Source: Clostridium ragsdalei P11 (GTDB lineage: Bacteria > Bacillota > Clostridia > Clostridiales > Clostridiaceae). From it: a stretch of 64,000 nt of DNA. Below are positions 53,055 through 62,629 of this stretch, one piece after another. Under the pieces are notes generated by a model. That model saw only the letters and a program-made list of their open reading frames with translations, did no database searches and was not told the origin of the DNA. Made by a program: the position numbers and the translations under genes. The stretch is taken from NCBI RefSeq assembly GCF_001675165.1, contig NZ_LROS01000018.1, positions 1-64,000 of the forward strand, given 5' to 3'. The number at the start of each line of letters is the position of its first letter. The stretch's first letter is position 1.

Positions 53055-54500
53055 TTGAAAAAACTTACTGCACTTATTGGTATTTTAGTTGTATGTATAG
53101 TATTTGTAGTGTATAAAAATATAAATTCTTCTCTTAATCCCAACATTGTTCCCGTAAAGAATATAAATTTACCTATTGCAGGAACATGGATTTTAGATAG
53201 ATATGTATTTACAGGGGATTCTTCTATTTCTGAGGACAAGGCTAAAAGTATGCTAGGTGAAAAGGCTGAATTCAGTGATAAGGGAGTATACTTTGATAAT
53301 TTGACATGTAAAAATCCTAGTTTTAAAGTAAAAGTTTTAGATAGTCAGGATTATTTTCAAAGTAATTTTAAAATTGACCCCTCTTCCATAGGAATAAATG
53401 AAAAGTACATAAAAGTGGTTACTGTGTCTTCTGAAGATAATTTTTTTGATGAATTCATTCAGATAAATAGAAACGTAATGTTAAAGTTTACAGATGGAAT
53501 AATATTTTTTTTCGTTAAGGATGGCACACAAATAAACAATTCTGAATTTAAAAATATAGATAAAAATAATTCTAAGATTATAATTCCCAAGAGTCAAAAA
53601 GAGACAAATTCTAAATCTGGATTGCTTTTAGGACTTAAGTGTATTGATGAGTCGGGACTAGGGTGTAATTATAGAACTTTGTGGATAAGTTCCTCATATG
53701 GGAAGATTATGCCTATTGTGAATATAAAAGATTTAGTAATTCCAAGGAAAAGTGGATTTTGGAAGGTTGGAGTAAAAAAAGTATGGGAAAAAGGTGTGAA
53801 AAAGGATATTGTTTGGGGCGAAACCCTTGGAAACAACAAAACTTCAAGAATTAAGTATCGTAATATTTCTGGGATTAGCAGCGAAATATTATTTGTAGGT
53901 GAAGAATATATTTCTATGGATGACAAAAAAGTTTATAATGATGATGATGGTGACCAAAGATTTGAAAATGGAGATTTTAGTGTACTTCCTCTAGATAATT
54001 TCAATGGAAATAGGATGGATTTTTCTAAAGCTTTTGGGGATGATGCAGGGAGTAGATTAAAATATAGTGCAGATTTATATTTAAAAAAGATGAACTTAAG
54101 TAAAAATAAAATAGATGAAAATAAGCTGCAAACTAATTGGTCTGTAGATAGGAGAAGCGGCAGGTGGATGCTAAGAGGGAGAATTCCTTATGGTAATTTT
54201 GATGTAATGTATGCAGCGCCTACAATTTTAACTGATTATGATGATTTATATCCATCATTTGATGTAATAAAAAAAGAGATACCAGATGCAGTGGATGCGT
54301 ATACTTCTCCAAATAGGGACTTTATAGTTGTTTTAACTGAAACTGAGTTAAAAATCTACTCTTTAAATAATAAAAAAATAGGCAAACTAGACAGGGAGTT
54401 TGACTTGAAAAATGGAGAAACAGCAGTTATGTCTCAATGGTCATTGGGAAGTTATGTAGATGAATGGAATAAATTAATTAAGAATATGAAGAAAAATTAA
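53055..54500 (+). CDS. Exported protein of unknown function, linked to the two-component system
   Basis: A 481-residue protein I do not recognise. It has one N-terminal membrane segment (about 4-22, LTALIGILVVCIVFVVY) that may be an anchor or signal, and then an extracytoplasmic region without known motifs. TWILDRYVFTG near 50, an Asp-rich stretch DDDGDQRFENGD around 300 that could bind calcium, and a late GGETAVM-like segment stand out. I prefer the TTG at 53055, five bases after AAAGGTGAT. It begins 22 bases after the kinase stop, so it likely shares that operon and may help to sense or respond. Confidence 0.65.
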   Translation: MKKLTALIGILVVCIVFVVYKNINSSLNPNIVPVKNINLPIAGTWILDRYVFTGDSSISEDKAKSMLGEKAEFSDKGVYFDNLTCKNPSFKVKVLDSQDYFQSNFKIDPSSIGINEKYIKVVTVSSEDNFFDEFIQINRNVMLKFTDGIIFFFVKDGTQINNSEFKNIDKNNSKIIIPKSQKETNSKSGLLLGLKCIDESGLGCNYRTLWISSSYGKIMPIVNIKDLVIPRKSGFWKVGVKKVWEKGVKKDIVWGETLGNNKTSRIKYRNISGISSEILFVGEEYISMDDKKVYNDDDGDQRFENGDFSVLPLDNFNGNRMDFSKAFGDDAGSRLKYSADLYLKKMNLSKNKIDENKLQTNWSVDRRSGRWMLRGRIPYGNFDVMYAAPTILTDYDDLYPSFDVIKKEIPDAVDAYTSPNRDFIVVLTETELKIYSLNNKKIGKLDREFDLKNGETAVMSQWSLGSYVDEWNKLIKNMKKN

Positions 54501-54521
54501 TATTACAGGTGTGTGATTATT

Positions 54522-57500
54522 ATGAGCATAAGGTTTATATATGGAAGGGCAGGAAGTGGAAAAAGTTATTATTGCCTTCAGAGCATAAAAAAGAGAATAG
54601 AAGAAAATGAAAATAGAAATCTCATATTTTTGGTACCTGAACAATTTTCTTTTCAAGCAGAGAAAAATTTATTAAAATCAGTAGGACAAAAGGGAATGTT
54701 AAAAGCTCAGGTACTGAGTTTTAAGAGAGCTGCAGAAAGAGTGTTTGGTGAAGTAGGTGGTGGTACAAGAAAGCATGTAAATGATTCAGGAAAAGCTATA
54801 CTTCTCTATGAAATAATAGAGAGGAATAAAAAGAAATTAAAGGTATTTGGTAAATCTACTAAAAAACAAGGTTTTGTAAATATGATTTCAGATATGATAA
54901 CTGAATTAAAAAAGTATAACATATCAATTAAACTCTTACAAGATAGTCTAGATAGAATAGAAAATATAAATCTGAAAAACAAGTTAGAAGATATAATAAT
55001 AATTTACTCGGAGTTTCAGGAGAGGCTTCATAAGAATTATATAGATTCTGAGGATATACTATCCCTGCTATATGAAAAACTTGATAGATCTAATTTTTTT
55101 AACAATGCGGAAGTATGGATTGATGAATTTTATAGTTTTACGCCTCAGGAATATAAAGTACTGGAAAAGATTATATGTAAATCATATAGGACAAATATAA
55201 CCTTATGTACAGATATTTTAAGTGAGAATTCTTCTCTTGAAAGTATGGACTTATTTTTACCTACCAAAGTTACCGAAAAAAAACTTTTAGAAATAGCTAA
55301 AAATAATAATATAGCCTATGACAAACCAAAATCATTAAAATCCAATTCTTATGGCAGATTTAAAGATAATGCAGAGATTGGACATCTAGAACAATATATT
55401 TTTTCATATCCTTACAAAACTTATAAAAGATCAAATTCAAGCATAAGGGTATTTAAGGCCTTAAATAAATATACTGAAGTGGAAAATAGTGCTCGGGACA
55501 TATTAAAAATGTGCAGGGATGAAGGTTTTAGATTTAGAGATATTTCAGTTGTAACGGGAGATTTGGATGGATATGAAAATATTATAAAAGCTGTGTTCAA
55601 TCAATATAATATACCTTATTTTATAGATAAAAAAAGAGAAATTGATGATAGTCCTATTATAATTTTAATAATTTCAGCCGTAGAAATACTTTCAAAAAAT
55701 TGGTCCTATGAATCTGTATTTAGATATTTAAAAACAGGACTTTTGAATTTAGAATTTGATGAGATAGATATGCTAGAAAATTATGTGCTTGCTAATGGAA
55801 TAAGAGGAAAAAAATGGACTGATCCAAAACCGTGGAATTATAGAATAAACTATGGAAATTTTGATGAAGAAATATCTGAAGAAGAGGCAGAATATTTAAA
55901 AAATATAAACTGTATAAGGGATAAAGTTAGGGAACCTATTTTAAAGCTTTCGGAAGATATAAAAGGTAAGAAGACAGGACAACAGATGTGTGAAGGACTA
56001 TATAATTTTTTGCTCAATTTAGAGGTGCCAGAAAAAGTGGAGGCACTTATAAAGGAGTTTAGAAATACTTCTAAATTAGATAAGGCAAATGAGTATAGCC
56101 AAATATGGAATATAGTAGTAGACATATTAGATCAAATAGCAGTTGTTATAGGGGATGAATCCATTGGAATGGGGCTATTTAGTGAAGTGCTTGCAAATGG
56201 CTTTTCCCAATATGAAATAGGAGTAATACCTGCATCATTAGATCAAGTTTTAGTCAGTAGTGTAACTAGGTTAAGAAGTCATGATGTAAGAATACTTTAT
56301 ATTGTTGGAGTTAATGATGGAATATTTCCAGCATCTATATCTGCAGATGGAGTATTTACAGATGAAGACAGGGATGAACTGAGGAAAAGAGGAATGGAAC
56401 TTGCAAAAGATACTAGAAGCAGGGCTTTTGAAGAACAACTTTTAGTATATGGAATACTTACTAAAGCAGATAAATATTTAACACTGAGCTATTCAATGAG
56501 TGATGAAGAAGGAAAAAGTAAAAGACAATCTATTGTCATATCTATTATAAAGAAATTATTTCCTAAGATTCAAGAAGAGAGTAATTTAAAAGGTATTTTG
56601 GGAGAGAGAGCAGGGATAGAAGCTGTAAATGGACCTAAAGATACATTTAGTGAATTGATTTCAAATATAAGAAGAAGTATAGAAGATAACAATTCTGTAG
56701 ATCCACTTTGGATTAATGTATATAGATGGTATAAAAATAATACTAGTTGGAGTAAGAAAGTTGAAACTGTTTTAAAAGGATTTTCCTATAATAATTACAT
56801 TGAAATTTTAGACAAAAGTAAAGTTAGAAGACTTTATGGAAGCCACTTGAATATAAGTGTTTCAAGACTAGAGAAATTTTCAGAGTGCCCTTTTGCATAT
56901 TTTGTACAGTACGGACTTAAAGTTGAAGATAGAAAAATGTATAATTTAAGTTCTCCGGATTTGGGAAGCTTTATGCATGATATACTTAAAAAGTTTTCCA
57001 TACAGTTAAAAGAAAAAAATTTAACCTGGAATGATATAGATAAGAATTGGTGTGAGGAAAATGTAAAAATTGTAGTAGATAGTACTTTAAGTGGTATACC
57101 AGGGTCTATATTGAACAGTTCAAAGAAGTATAAACATATTACAGATAATTTAAAAAAGATACTTACAAGGTCAGTATGGCTTATAGCAGAACATATGAAA
57201 AGAGGTAAATTTGTACCAAGGGCTTACGAACTTTCTTTTGGAGATTCTGGAGATATACCTCCTATTTCAATAAAACTTCACTCTGGAGAAGAAGTTAGTC
57301 TCATAGGAAGAGTGGATAGAATAGATTTATTAGAGCAGGATTCAGTTGTATATCTTAGAATAATAGACTACAAATCTGGTAGAAAGGAATTTAAGCTGTC
57401 AGATATATATTATGGTTTTCAAATGCAGCTTTTAATATATTTGGATGCCATACTTGCGGAACTGGATGAAAAATTTAATAAAGAAGGTATACCGGGAGGA

Positions 57501-57974
57501 ATATTATATTTTAAATTGGATGATCCCATAATAAAAACAGAAGGGAATATAAGTGACTCTGAGATAGAGAAGAGGATACTTAAGAGTCTTAGGATGAACG
57601 GATTGCTTTTAAATGATCCTGAGATAATAAGGCAAATGGATAGCGAAATGGAAAAAACCTCAGATATTATATGTGCTTCCATAAAGAAAGATGGTAACCT
57701 TTCAAAGGTTCAATCATCTCTAGCAACTAGGGAGCAATTTGAATTACTAAGGAAATATGTAAGAAGCACAATAGTAGACTTAAGTGAAAAGATACTAAAA
57801 GGGGATATAGAGGCAGTTCCATATAAAAATAAAAGCAAGACAGGATGTAGTTATTGTATTTATTCTGCTATTTGCCAATTTGATACATCTATAAAAGGAA
57901 ATGAATATAAGATAATTAGAGATAAAAAAGATGAAGAAGTTTGGAAGGATATTGAAGAAAGAGTTGGAAAGTAA
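54522..57974 (+). CDS. addB: ATP-dependent helicase/deoxyribonuclease subunit B
   Basis: A 1,150-residue AddB, part of the AddAB enzyme that processes DNA ends for repair by recombination. It has the Walker A motif YGRAGSGKSYY near the start, a helicase-like body, the nuclease motif region IDYKSG near the C-terminal third, and the iron-sulfur cysteines: one upstream (FSECPFAYF) and three in CSYCIYSAIC. The length is full. AGGTGTGAT lies just before the ATG at 54522. The partner gene addA, normally next in line, is absent here: 700 bases without a gene follow, then fdhA. Confidence 0.93.
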   Translation: MSIRFIYGRAGSGKSYYCLQSIKKRIEENENRNLIFLVPEQFSFQAEKNLLKSVGQKGMLKAQVLSFKRAAERVFGEVGGGTRKHVNDSGKAILLYEIIERNKKKLKVFGKSTKKQGFVNMISDMITELKKYNISIKLLQDSLDRIENINLKNKLEDIIIIYSEFQERLHKNYIDSEDILSLLYEKLDRSNFFNNAEVWIDEFYSFTPQEYKVLEKIICKSYRTNITLCTDILSENSSLESMDLFLPTKVTEKKLLEIAKNNNIAYDKPKSLKSNSYGRFKDNAEIGHLEQYIFSYPYKTYKRSNSSIRVFKALNKYTEVENSARDILKMCRDEGFRFRDISVVTGDLDGYENIIKAVFNQYNIPYFIDKKREIDDSPIIILIISAVEILSKNWSYESVFRYLKTGLLNLEFDEIDMLENYVLANGIRGKKWTDPKPWNYRINYGNFDEEISEEEAEYLKNINCIRDKVREPILKLSEDIKGKKTGQQMCEGLYNFLLNLEVPEKVEALIKEFRNTSKLDKANEYSQIWNIVVDILDQIAVVIGDESIGMGLFSEVLANGFSQYEIGVIPASLDQVLVSSVTRLRSHDVRILYIVGVNDGIFPASISADGVFTDEDRDELRKRGMELAKDTRSRAFEEQLLVYGILTKADKYLTLSYSMSDEEGKSKRQSIVISIIKKLFPKIQEESNLKGILGERAGIEAVNGPKDTFSELISNIRRSIEDNNSVDPLWINVYRWYKNNTSWSKKVETVLKGFSYNNYIEILDKSKVRRLYGSHLNISVSRLEKFSECPFAYFVQYGLKVEDRKMYNLSSPDLGSFMHDILKKFSIQLKEKNLTWNDIDKNWCEENVKIVVDSTLSGIPGSILNSSKKYKHITDNLKKILTRSVWLIAEHMKRGKFVPRAYELSFGDSGDIPPISIKLHSGEEVSLIGRVDRIDLLEQDSVVYLRIIDYKSGRKEFKLSDIYYGFQMQLLIYLDAILAELDEKFNKEGIPGGILYFKLDDPIIKTEGNISDSEIEKRILKSLRMNGLLLNDPEIIRQMDSEMEKTSDIICASIKKDGNLSKVQSSLATREQFELLRKYVRSTIVDLSEKILKGDIEAVPYKNKSKTGCSYCIYSAICQFDTSIKGNEYKIIRDKKDEEVWKDIEERVGK

Positions 57975-58119
57975 AATTTCGAAGGAATAGTTGCAAAATT
58001 TGAAGAATTATATGGAACTATTTACTAGAATAATGGTACAGATATATATATGATAGTAGTACAGATATGTGTATATTTTACAGTTACAAAAGATATTGTA
58101 AAAAATATATAAAGTATAA

Positions 58120-58148
58120 TTGACAGGCCAAATGACTTATTATATAAT
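58120..58148 (+). promoter_or_regulatory. Consensus promoter with no gene directly downstream
   Basis: TTGACA (58120-58125), a 17-base spacer and TATAAT (58143-58148), both perfect hexamers with ideal spacing. Confidence 0.75.
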
Positions 58149-58154
58149 AAATTT

Positions 58155-58430
58155 GTAAAAACGTTATCAAAGCATTTTAAATATTTATAAAAGATCTGAA
58201 GTATACGTAAGCTTTAGTTTTGAACCTACGTTATATAAACGGAAGTTCAATATTTAGATGTGTACATGAAGCCTACTTATAATTGAAAGTTTAGGAAGAT
58301 GGAGACATCTGTGAGAACATCCACCTATTTTTGGATAGGTGTCAAAGTAAGGTTAAACGGTATTTTGGATAAAATAAAAGTAATCGTGAAGATTATGATT
58401 TCTAAAGAGAGGTTGAGAGATCTCTCTTTT
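58155..58430 (+). ncRNA. Candidate structured non-coding RNA upstream of fdhA
   Basis: About 275 nt between a consensus promoter and an intrinsic terminator, without a coding sequence. Hairpins in order: CTGAAG with CTTTAG (58197-58219), TTGAAC with GTTCAA (about 58222-58252), AGATGT with ACATCT (about 58256-58311), CACCTAT-TTTTG-GATAGGTG (about 58321-58343) and the terminator AGAGAG with CTCTCT plus T5 (58399-58428). It does not fit the molybdenum-cofactor riboswitch pattern that I know. It is either a separate small RNA or a leader with attenuator for fdhA. Confidence 0.5.
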
Positions 58431-58564
58431 TATGTTCAACATAATGTATCTGTATTTCGTTTTAATCCATTTTAAAAGCATATTTAAAAAGTGCTTGAAA
58501 AAATGGAACTATTCTTTTAAATTGCAATAAAATCTCAATAAAGTATTTAAAAAAATTAAACAAA

Positions 58565-58582
58565 AGTAACCTTAGTAACCTT
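58565..58582 (+). repeat. Perfect 9-bp tandem repeat at the fdhA promoter
   Basis: AGTAACCTT twice in a row (58565-58573, 58574-58582), running into the -35 box. This is where an activator would bind. Confidence 0.7.
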
Positions 58583-58609
58583 GACTTTAAATTCTGAATA
58601 TTTTAAAAT
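58581..58609 (+). promoter_or_regulatory. fdhA promoter
   Basis: TTGACT (58581-58586), a 17-base spacer and TAAAAT (58604-58609), giving a leader of about 60 nt. The stretch 58431-58564 upstream is AT-rich without other features. Confidence 0.65.
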
Positions 58610-58676
58610 GAAATTGTAATCGGTAAAAGTAATTTATAGGCAAATTTAATATATAAAGTTATTGGGGGGTTAAACA

Positions 58677-60806
58677 ATGGATAAAAAAGTTTTAACTGTT
58701 TGTCCTTACTGCGGTGCTGGTTGTAAGTTATACTTGCATGTAAAGGATGGCAAGATAATTAAAGCAGAGCCTGCTAATGGTAGGACAAATGAAGGGTCCT
58801 TGTGTTTAAAAGGACGATTTGGCTGGGATTTTCTAAATGATCCTAAAATATTGACATCTAGAATTAAACATCCAATGATAAGAAAAAATGGAGAGTTAGA
58901 AGAGGTAAGTTGGGATGAAGCTATTAGTTTTACGGCTTCAAAATTGTCACAAATAAAAGAGAAATATGGACCTGATTCTATAATGGGAACAGGATGTGCT
59001 AGGGGTTCTGGAAATGAAGCAAACTACGTAATGCAAAAGTTTATGAGGGCGGTTATTGGAACCAATAACGTAGATCACTGTGCCAGAGTTTGACATGCTC
59101 CTTCTGTAGCCGGTCTGGCTTACGTTTTAGGAAATGGTGCTATGTCAAATGGTATACATGAAATAGATGATACAGATTTACTACTTATTTTTGGATATAA
59201 TGGAGCAGCTTCGCATCCAATAGTTGCTAAGAGAATAGTTAGGGCAAAACAAAAAGGTGCAAAGGTAATAGTTGTAGATCCACGTATAACAGAGTCTGGT
59301 AGGATAGCAGATTTATGGCTCCCTATAAAAAATGGAACAAATATGGTTCTTGTAAATACTTTTGCCAATATACTTATAAACAAGCAATTTTATGACAAAC
59401 AATATGTAGAAGATCATACTGTTGGTTTTGAAGAATATAAATCTATAGTTGAGGATTATACGCCTGAATATGCAGAAAAAGTTACTGGTATACCTGCAGA
59501 GGATATAGTAGAAGCTATGAAAATGTACTCCAGTGCTAAAAATGCTATGATATTGTACGGTATGGGAGTATGTCAGTTTGCTCAAGCTGTAGATGTAGTA
59601 AAAGGGTTAGCTTCAATAGCTTTATTAACTGGTAATTTTGGAAGACCTAATGTAGGCATAGGACCTGTAAGAGGCCAGAACAATGTGCAAGGTGCCTGCG
59701 ATATGGGAGCACTTCCTAATGTATACCCAGGTTATCAAAGTGTAACTGACGATGCAATTAGAGAAAAATTTGAAAAAGCTTGGGGAGTTAAACTTTCAAA
59801 CAAAGTTGGTTATCACCTGACACGAGTTCCTGAATTAACGCTTAAAGAGGATAAAATAAAAGCATATTATATAATGGGCGAAGATCCAGCTCAAAGTGAT
59901 CCTGATTCTAATGAAATGAGGGAAACACTTGATAAAATGGAACTTGTAATAGTTCAAGATATATTTATGAATAAAACTGCACTCCATGCAGATGTAATTT
60001 TACCTTCTACGTCTTGGGGAGAACATGAAGGAGTCTTCAGTTCTGCTGATAGAGGATTCCAGAGATTTAGAAAAGCTGTAGAACCTAAGGGCGATGTTAA
60101 ACCAGATTGGGAGATAATTTCAGAAATTGCATGTGCTATGGGTTATGATATGCATTATAACAATACTGAGGAAATATGGGATGAACTTATAAATTTATGC
60201 CCAAATTTCAAAGGAGCAACTTATAAGAGATTGGATGAATTAGGAGGAATTCAATGGCCTTGTCCATCTGAAGATCATCCAGGAACTTCTTATCTCTACA
60301 AAGGAAATAAATTTAATACACCTACTGGAAAAGCAAATTTATTTGCAGCAGAATGGAGACCTCCTATAGAGAAGACAGATGAAGAATATCCACTTGTTCT
60401 TTCTACAGTTAGAGAAGTAGGGCATTACTCCGTAAGAACAATGACAGGAAACTGTAGGGCACTCCAGCAGTTAGCTGATGAACCAGGATATGTACAAATT
60501 AATCCAGTGGATGCAAAGGCTAAAAAAATAATAGATGGTGAGCTTATGAGAGTAAGTTCACGAAGAGGTTCTGTAGTTGCCCGTGCACTTGTTACTGAAA
60601 GGGCAAATAAAGGAGCAGTTTATATGACCTATCAATGGTGGGTAGGTGCATGTAATGAGCTTACAGCTAATAATTTAGATCCAGTATCAAAAACTCCTGA
60701 ATTAAAGTATTGTGCAGTGAAGGTAGAAGCTATAGAAGATCAGAAAGAAGCTGAAAAGTTTATAAAAGATCAATATGCTTCAATAAAGAAAAAGATGAAT
60801 GTTTAA
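58677..60806 (+). CDS. fdhA: Formate dehydrogenase, selenocysteine-containing catalytic subunit
   Basis: A 709-residue enzyme read through an in-frame TGA (59091-59093) as selenocysteine 139 in DHCARV-U-HAPS. A four-cysteine [4Fe-4S] motif lies near the start (CPYCGAGC, CLKGRFGWD). Molybdopterin domains follow, with GPVRGQNNVQGACDMGALPN and the C-terminal RTMTGNCRALQQL and YMTYQWWVGACNELT typical of FdhF-type enzymes. It uses a W or Mo bis-guanine-dinucleotide cofactor to interconvert formate and CO2. In acetogens the homologue works with an electron-bifurcating hydrogenase; the NuoE-like gene at 63676 and the cofactor genes between support that. GGGGGG lies eight bases before the ATG. Confidence 0.95.
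59091..59124 (+). promoter_or_regulatory. SECIS element for selenocysteine insertion
   Basis: After the TGA, GTAGCC (59106-59111) pairs with GGCT-AC (59117-59123, one bulged T) around the loop GGTCT. The loop starts 21 bases after the TGA, the same distance and loop sequence as I recall for E. coli fdhF. Confidence 0.85.
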
Positions 60807-60815
60807 TATAAAGAT

Positions 60816-60850
60816 GGCTAAAAAGACCTTGATTAAAAGGTCTTTTAGCC
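60816..60850 (+). terminator. Hairpin between fdhA and moeA
   Basis: GGCTAAAAAGACCTT pairs with AAGGTCTTTTAGCC around GATTA. No separate T run follows, so it may only reduce transcription into moeA or protect the fdhA mRNA end. Confidence 0.65.
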
Positions 60851-60882
60851 AAAAGCTTTAAATCAATAGGAGTTGATAGACT

Positions 60883-62082
60883 GTGATAGACGTACATGAA
60901 GCATTCAATATAGTAATGAATAATACAAAACTGCTTAAAAGTGAAGATATGTCCCTGATAAATTCTCTTAACAGGGTATTGGCAGAGGATATAAGCTCAA
61001 AAGATAATCTTCCCCCATTTGACAAATCCTGTATGGATGGGTATGCTTTAAAAAGTGAAGATACTAAGGAAAAAATGTCAAAATTTCAAATTAAGGGAAG
61101 CATAAAGGCGGGAGATTTTTCTGATATAGTATTAAAAAATGGTGAAGCCATAAAAATAATGACAGGAGCTCCAGTACCAAAAGGTGCAGATGCAATTATT
61201 CAAATAGAAAAAGTAAAAGTAGAAGGAAAAGAACTTCATGTATTGGAAAAGGTATCTCCTGGAACCAACATATTTAAAACTGGTGAGGAGATAAAAATTG
61301 GTGATGTTGCTTTAAAAAAGGGAAAAATCGTAAGACCTGCAGAAATAGGGTTATTGGCATCACTAGGTTATACTAAAATAAAATGCTACAAAGTCCCTAA
61401 AATTATAATAATAAATACAGGGGATGAACTTATAAATATAGATCAAAACTTAATGCAAGGTAAAATAAGAAATTGTAATGAATACACATTAATTGCCCTT
61501 ATTAAAAATTTAAATGCAGAAGTTAAATCGTATGGGATAATAAGAGATGATAAGAATAAAATTTTTAATGCTATAAAAACTGCATTTGAAGAGGGAGATA
61601 TAATCATAACTACTGGAGGAGCATCTGTGGGTGATTACGATTTTATAGAAGATGTTCTTAAGGAAATAGGAACAGATATAAAATTTACTTCGGTAGCTAT
61701 TAAACCAGGAAAACCAGTTGTTTTTGCAACTTTTAAAGATAAATTATTCTTTGGACTTCCAGGAAATCCACTTTCAGTAATAAATTCATTTGAAAGTTTT
61801 GTAGCACCATCTATTAAAAAAATGATTGGAAGAGATGATGCATTTCCTGAAGAATTTCCTGTAACTTTAAAAGATGATTTTAAGTCAGGAAAAGAAAGAG
61901 ACTGTTATATGTATGTAGATATAAAAAAGGAAGATAACCATTATTATGCTTATGATGTAGGAAGACAAGATTCCAATGGCCTTTTTACACTTACTAAGTC
62001 AAATGGCGTGGTTATCATGAAAAAGGGAACTAGTATAGCAAAAGCTGGAGATATTTTAAATGGAAAATTTATATTCAAATAA
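60883..62082 (+). CDS. moeA: Molybdopterin molybdenumtransferase
   Basis: A 399-residue MoeA, which inserts molybdate (or tungstate) into adenylylated molybdopterin. DNLPPFDKSCMDGYAL, IMTGAPVPKGADAIIQ, IINTGDEL, TTGGASVGDYDF and FFGLPGNPLSVINSF are all family hallmarks. It starts at GTG with TAGGAG upstream. It lies 76 bases after fdhA and overlaps the next gene by 23 bases. Supplying cofactor to the formate dehydrogenase is the obvious role. Confidence 0.95.
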   Translation: MIDVHEAFNIVMNNTKLLKSEDMSLINSLNRVLAEDISSKDNLPPFDKSCMDGYALKSEDTKEKMSKFQIKGSIKAGDFSDIVLKNGEAIKIMTGAPVPKGADAIIQIEKVKVEGKELHVLEKVSPGTNIFKTGEEIKIGDVALKKGKIVRPAEIGLLASLGYTKIKCYKVPKIIIINTGDELINIDQNLMQGKIRNCNEYTLIALIKNLNAEVKSYGIIRDDKNKIFNAIKTAFEEGDIIITTGGASVGDYDFIEDVLKEIGTDIKFTSVAIKPGKPVVFATFKDKLFFGLPGNPLSVINSFESFVAPSIKKMIGRDDAFPEEFPVTLKDDFKSGKERDCYMYVDIKKEDNHYYAYDVGRQDSNGLFTLTKSNGVVIMKKGTSIAKAGDILNGKFIFK

Positions 62083-62629
62083 GAGGTCAGTAATTTCTAT
62101 TATTTCATCTAGTTCAAATTCAGGTAAGACTACCTTAATAGAAGGAATAATAAGAATTTTAAAAAGCAGAGGATATAAGGTTGGTGCAATAAAGAATGAT
62201 GCTCATAAGTTACAGATAGATTATCCAGGAAAAGACAGCTTTAGATTTACAGAGGCAGGTGCAGACAATGTTGTTATTGCATCGGATAATACAGTGGCTA
62301 TGATAAAAAAAGTAAGTGGACCAAAAAGTATAGAAGAATTGCTGTTGCTTTTTCAGGATGTAGATATTGTAATAGTGGAAGGTTTTAAGGGCAACGAATT
62401 TCCTAAAATAGAAGTATACAGGAAAAATGCAAGTAAATGTTTACTCTACAAAAATTCTGAATATAATTTTCAAAATTTTGTAGCTATTGTAACCAATGAA
62501 AATTTAATAACTGATATTCCTGTATTTGATATAAATGATACAAAAAAAGTAGCTGATTTTATTGAAAGCAACTTTATAGGAGGTAACAAAAATGGAGAAA
62601 ACCATGGAACTTCATGTAGTCAAATATGA
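62060..62629 (+). CDS. mobB: Molybdopterin-guanine dinucleotide biosynthesis protein B
   Basis: A 189-residue P-loop GTPase with the loop SSSSNSGKTTLIEGI near 16-30, VGAIKNDAHKLQIDYPGKDS, and DIVIVEGFKGNEFPKIEVYR. MobB helps MobA to form the guanine dinucleotide cofactor used by formate dehydrogenase. The start lies inside moeA (GGAG about ten bases upstream) and the end overlaps fdhD by 38 bases, so the three are made as one unit. mobA is not in the window. Confidence 0.92.
   Translation: MENLYSNKRSVISIISSSSNSGKTTLIEGIIRILKSRGYKVGAIKNDAHKLQIDYPGKDSFRFTEAGADNVVIASDNTVAMIKKVSGPKSIEELLLLFQDVDIVIVEGFKGNEFPKIEVYRKNASKCLLYKNSEYNFQNFVAIVTNENLITDIPVFDINDTKKVADFIESNFIGGNKNGENHGTSCSQI

Noticed and set aside
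58120-58430. Molybdenum-cofactor riboswitch
   Set aside because: The position suggested it, but the conserved GCC/GGC core and GNRA-type elements I would expect were not found.
59091-59093. TGA as a frameshift or nonsense mutation splitting fdhA
   Set aside because: The frame continues without loss of homology, the position matches the catalytic Sec of FdhF-type enzymes, and a SECIS hairpin follows at the right distance.
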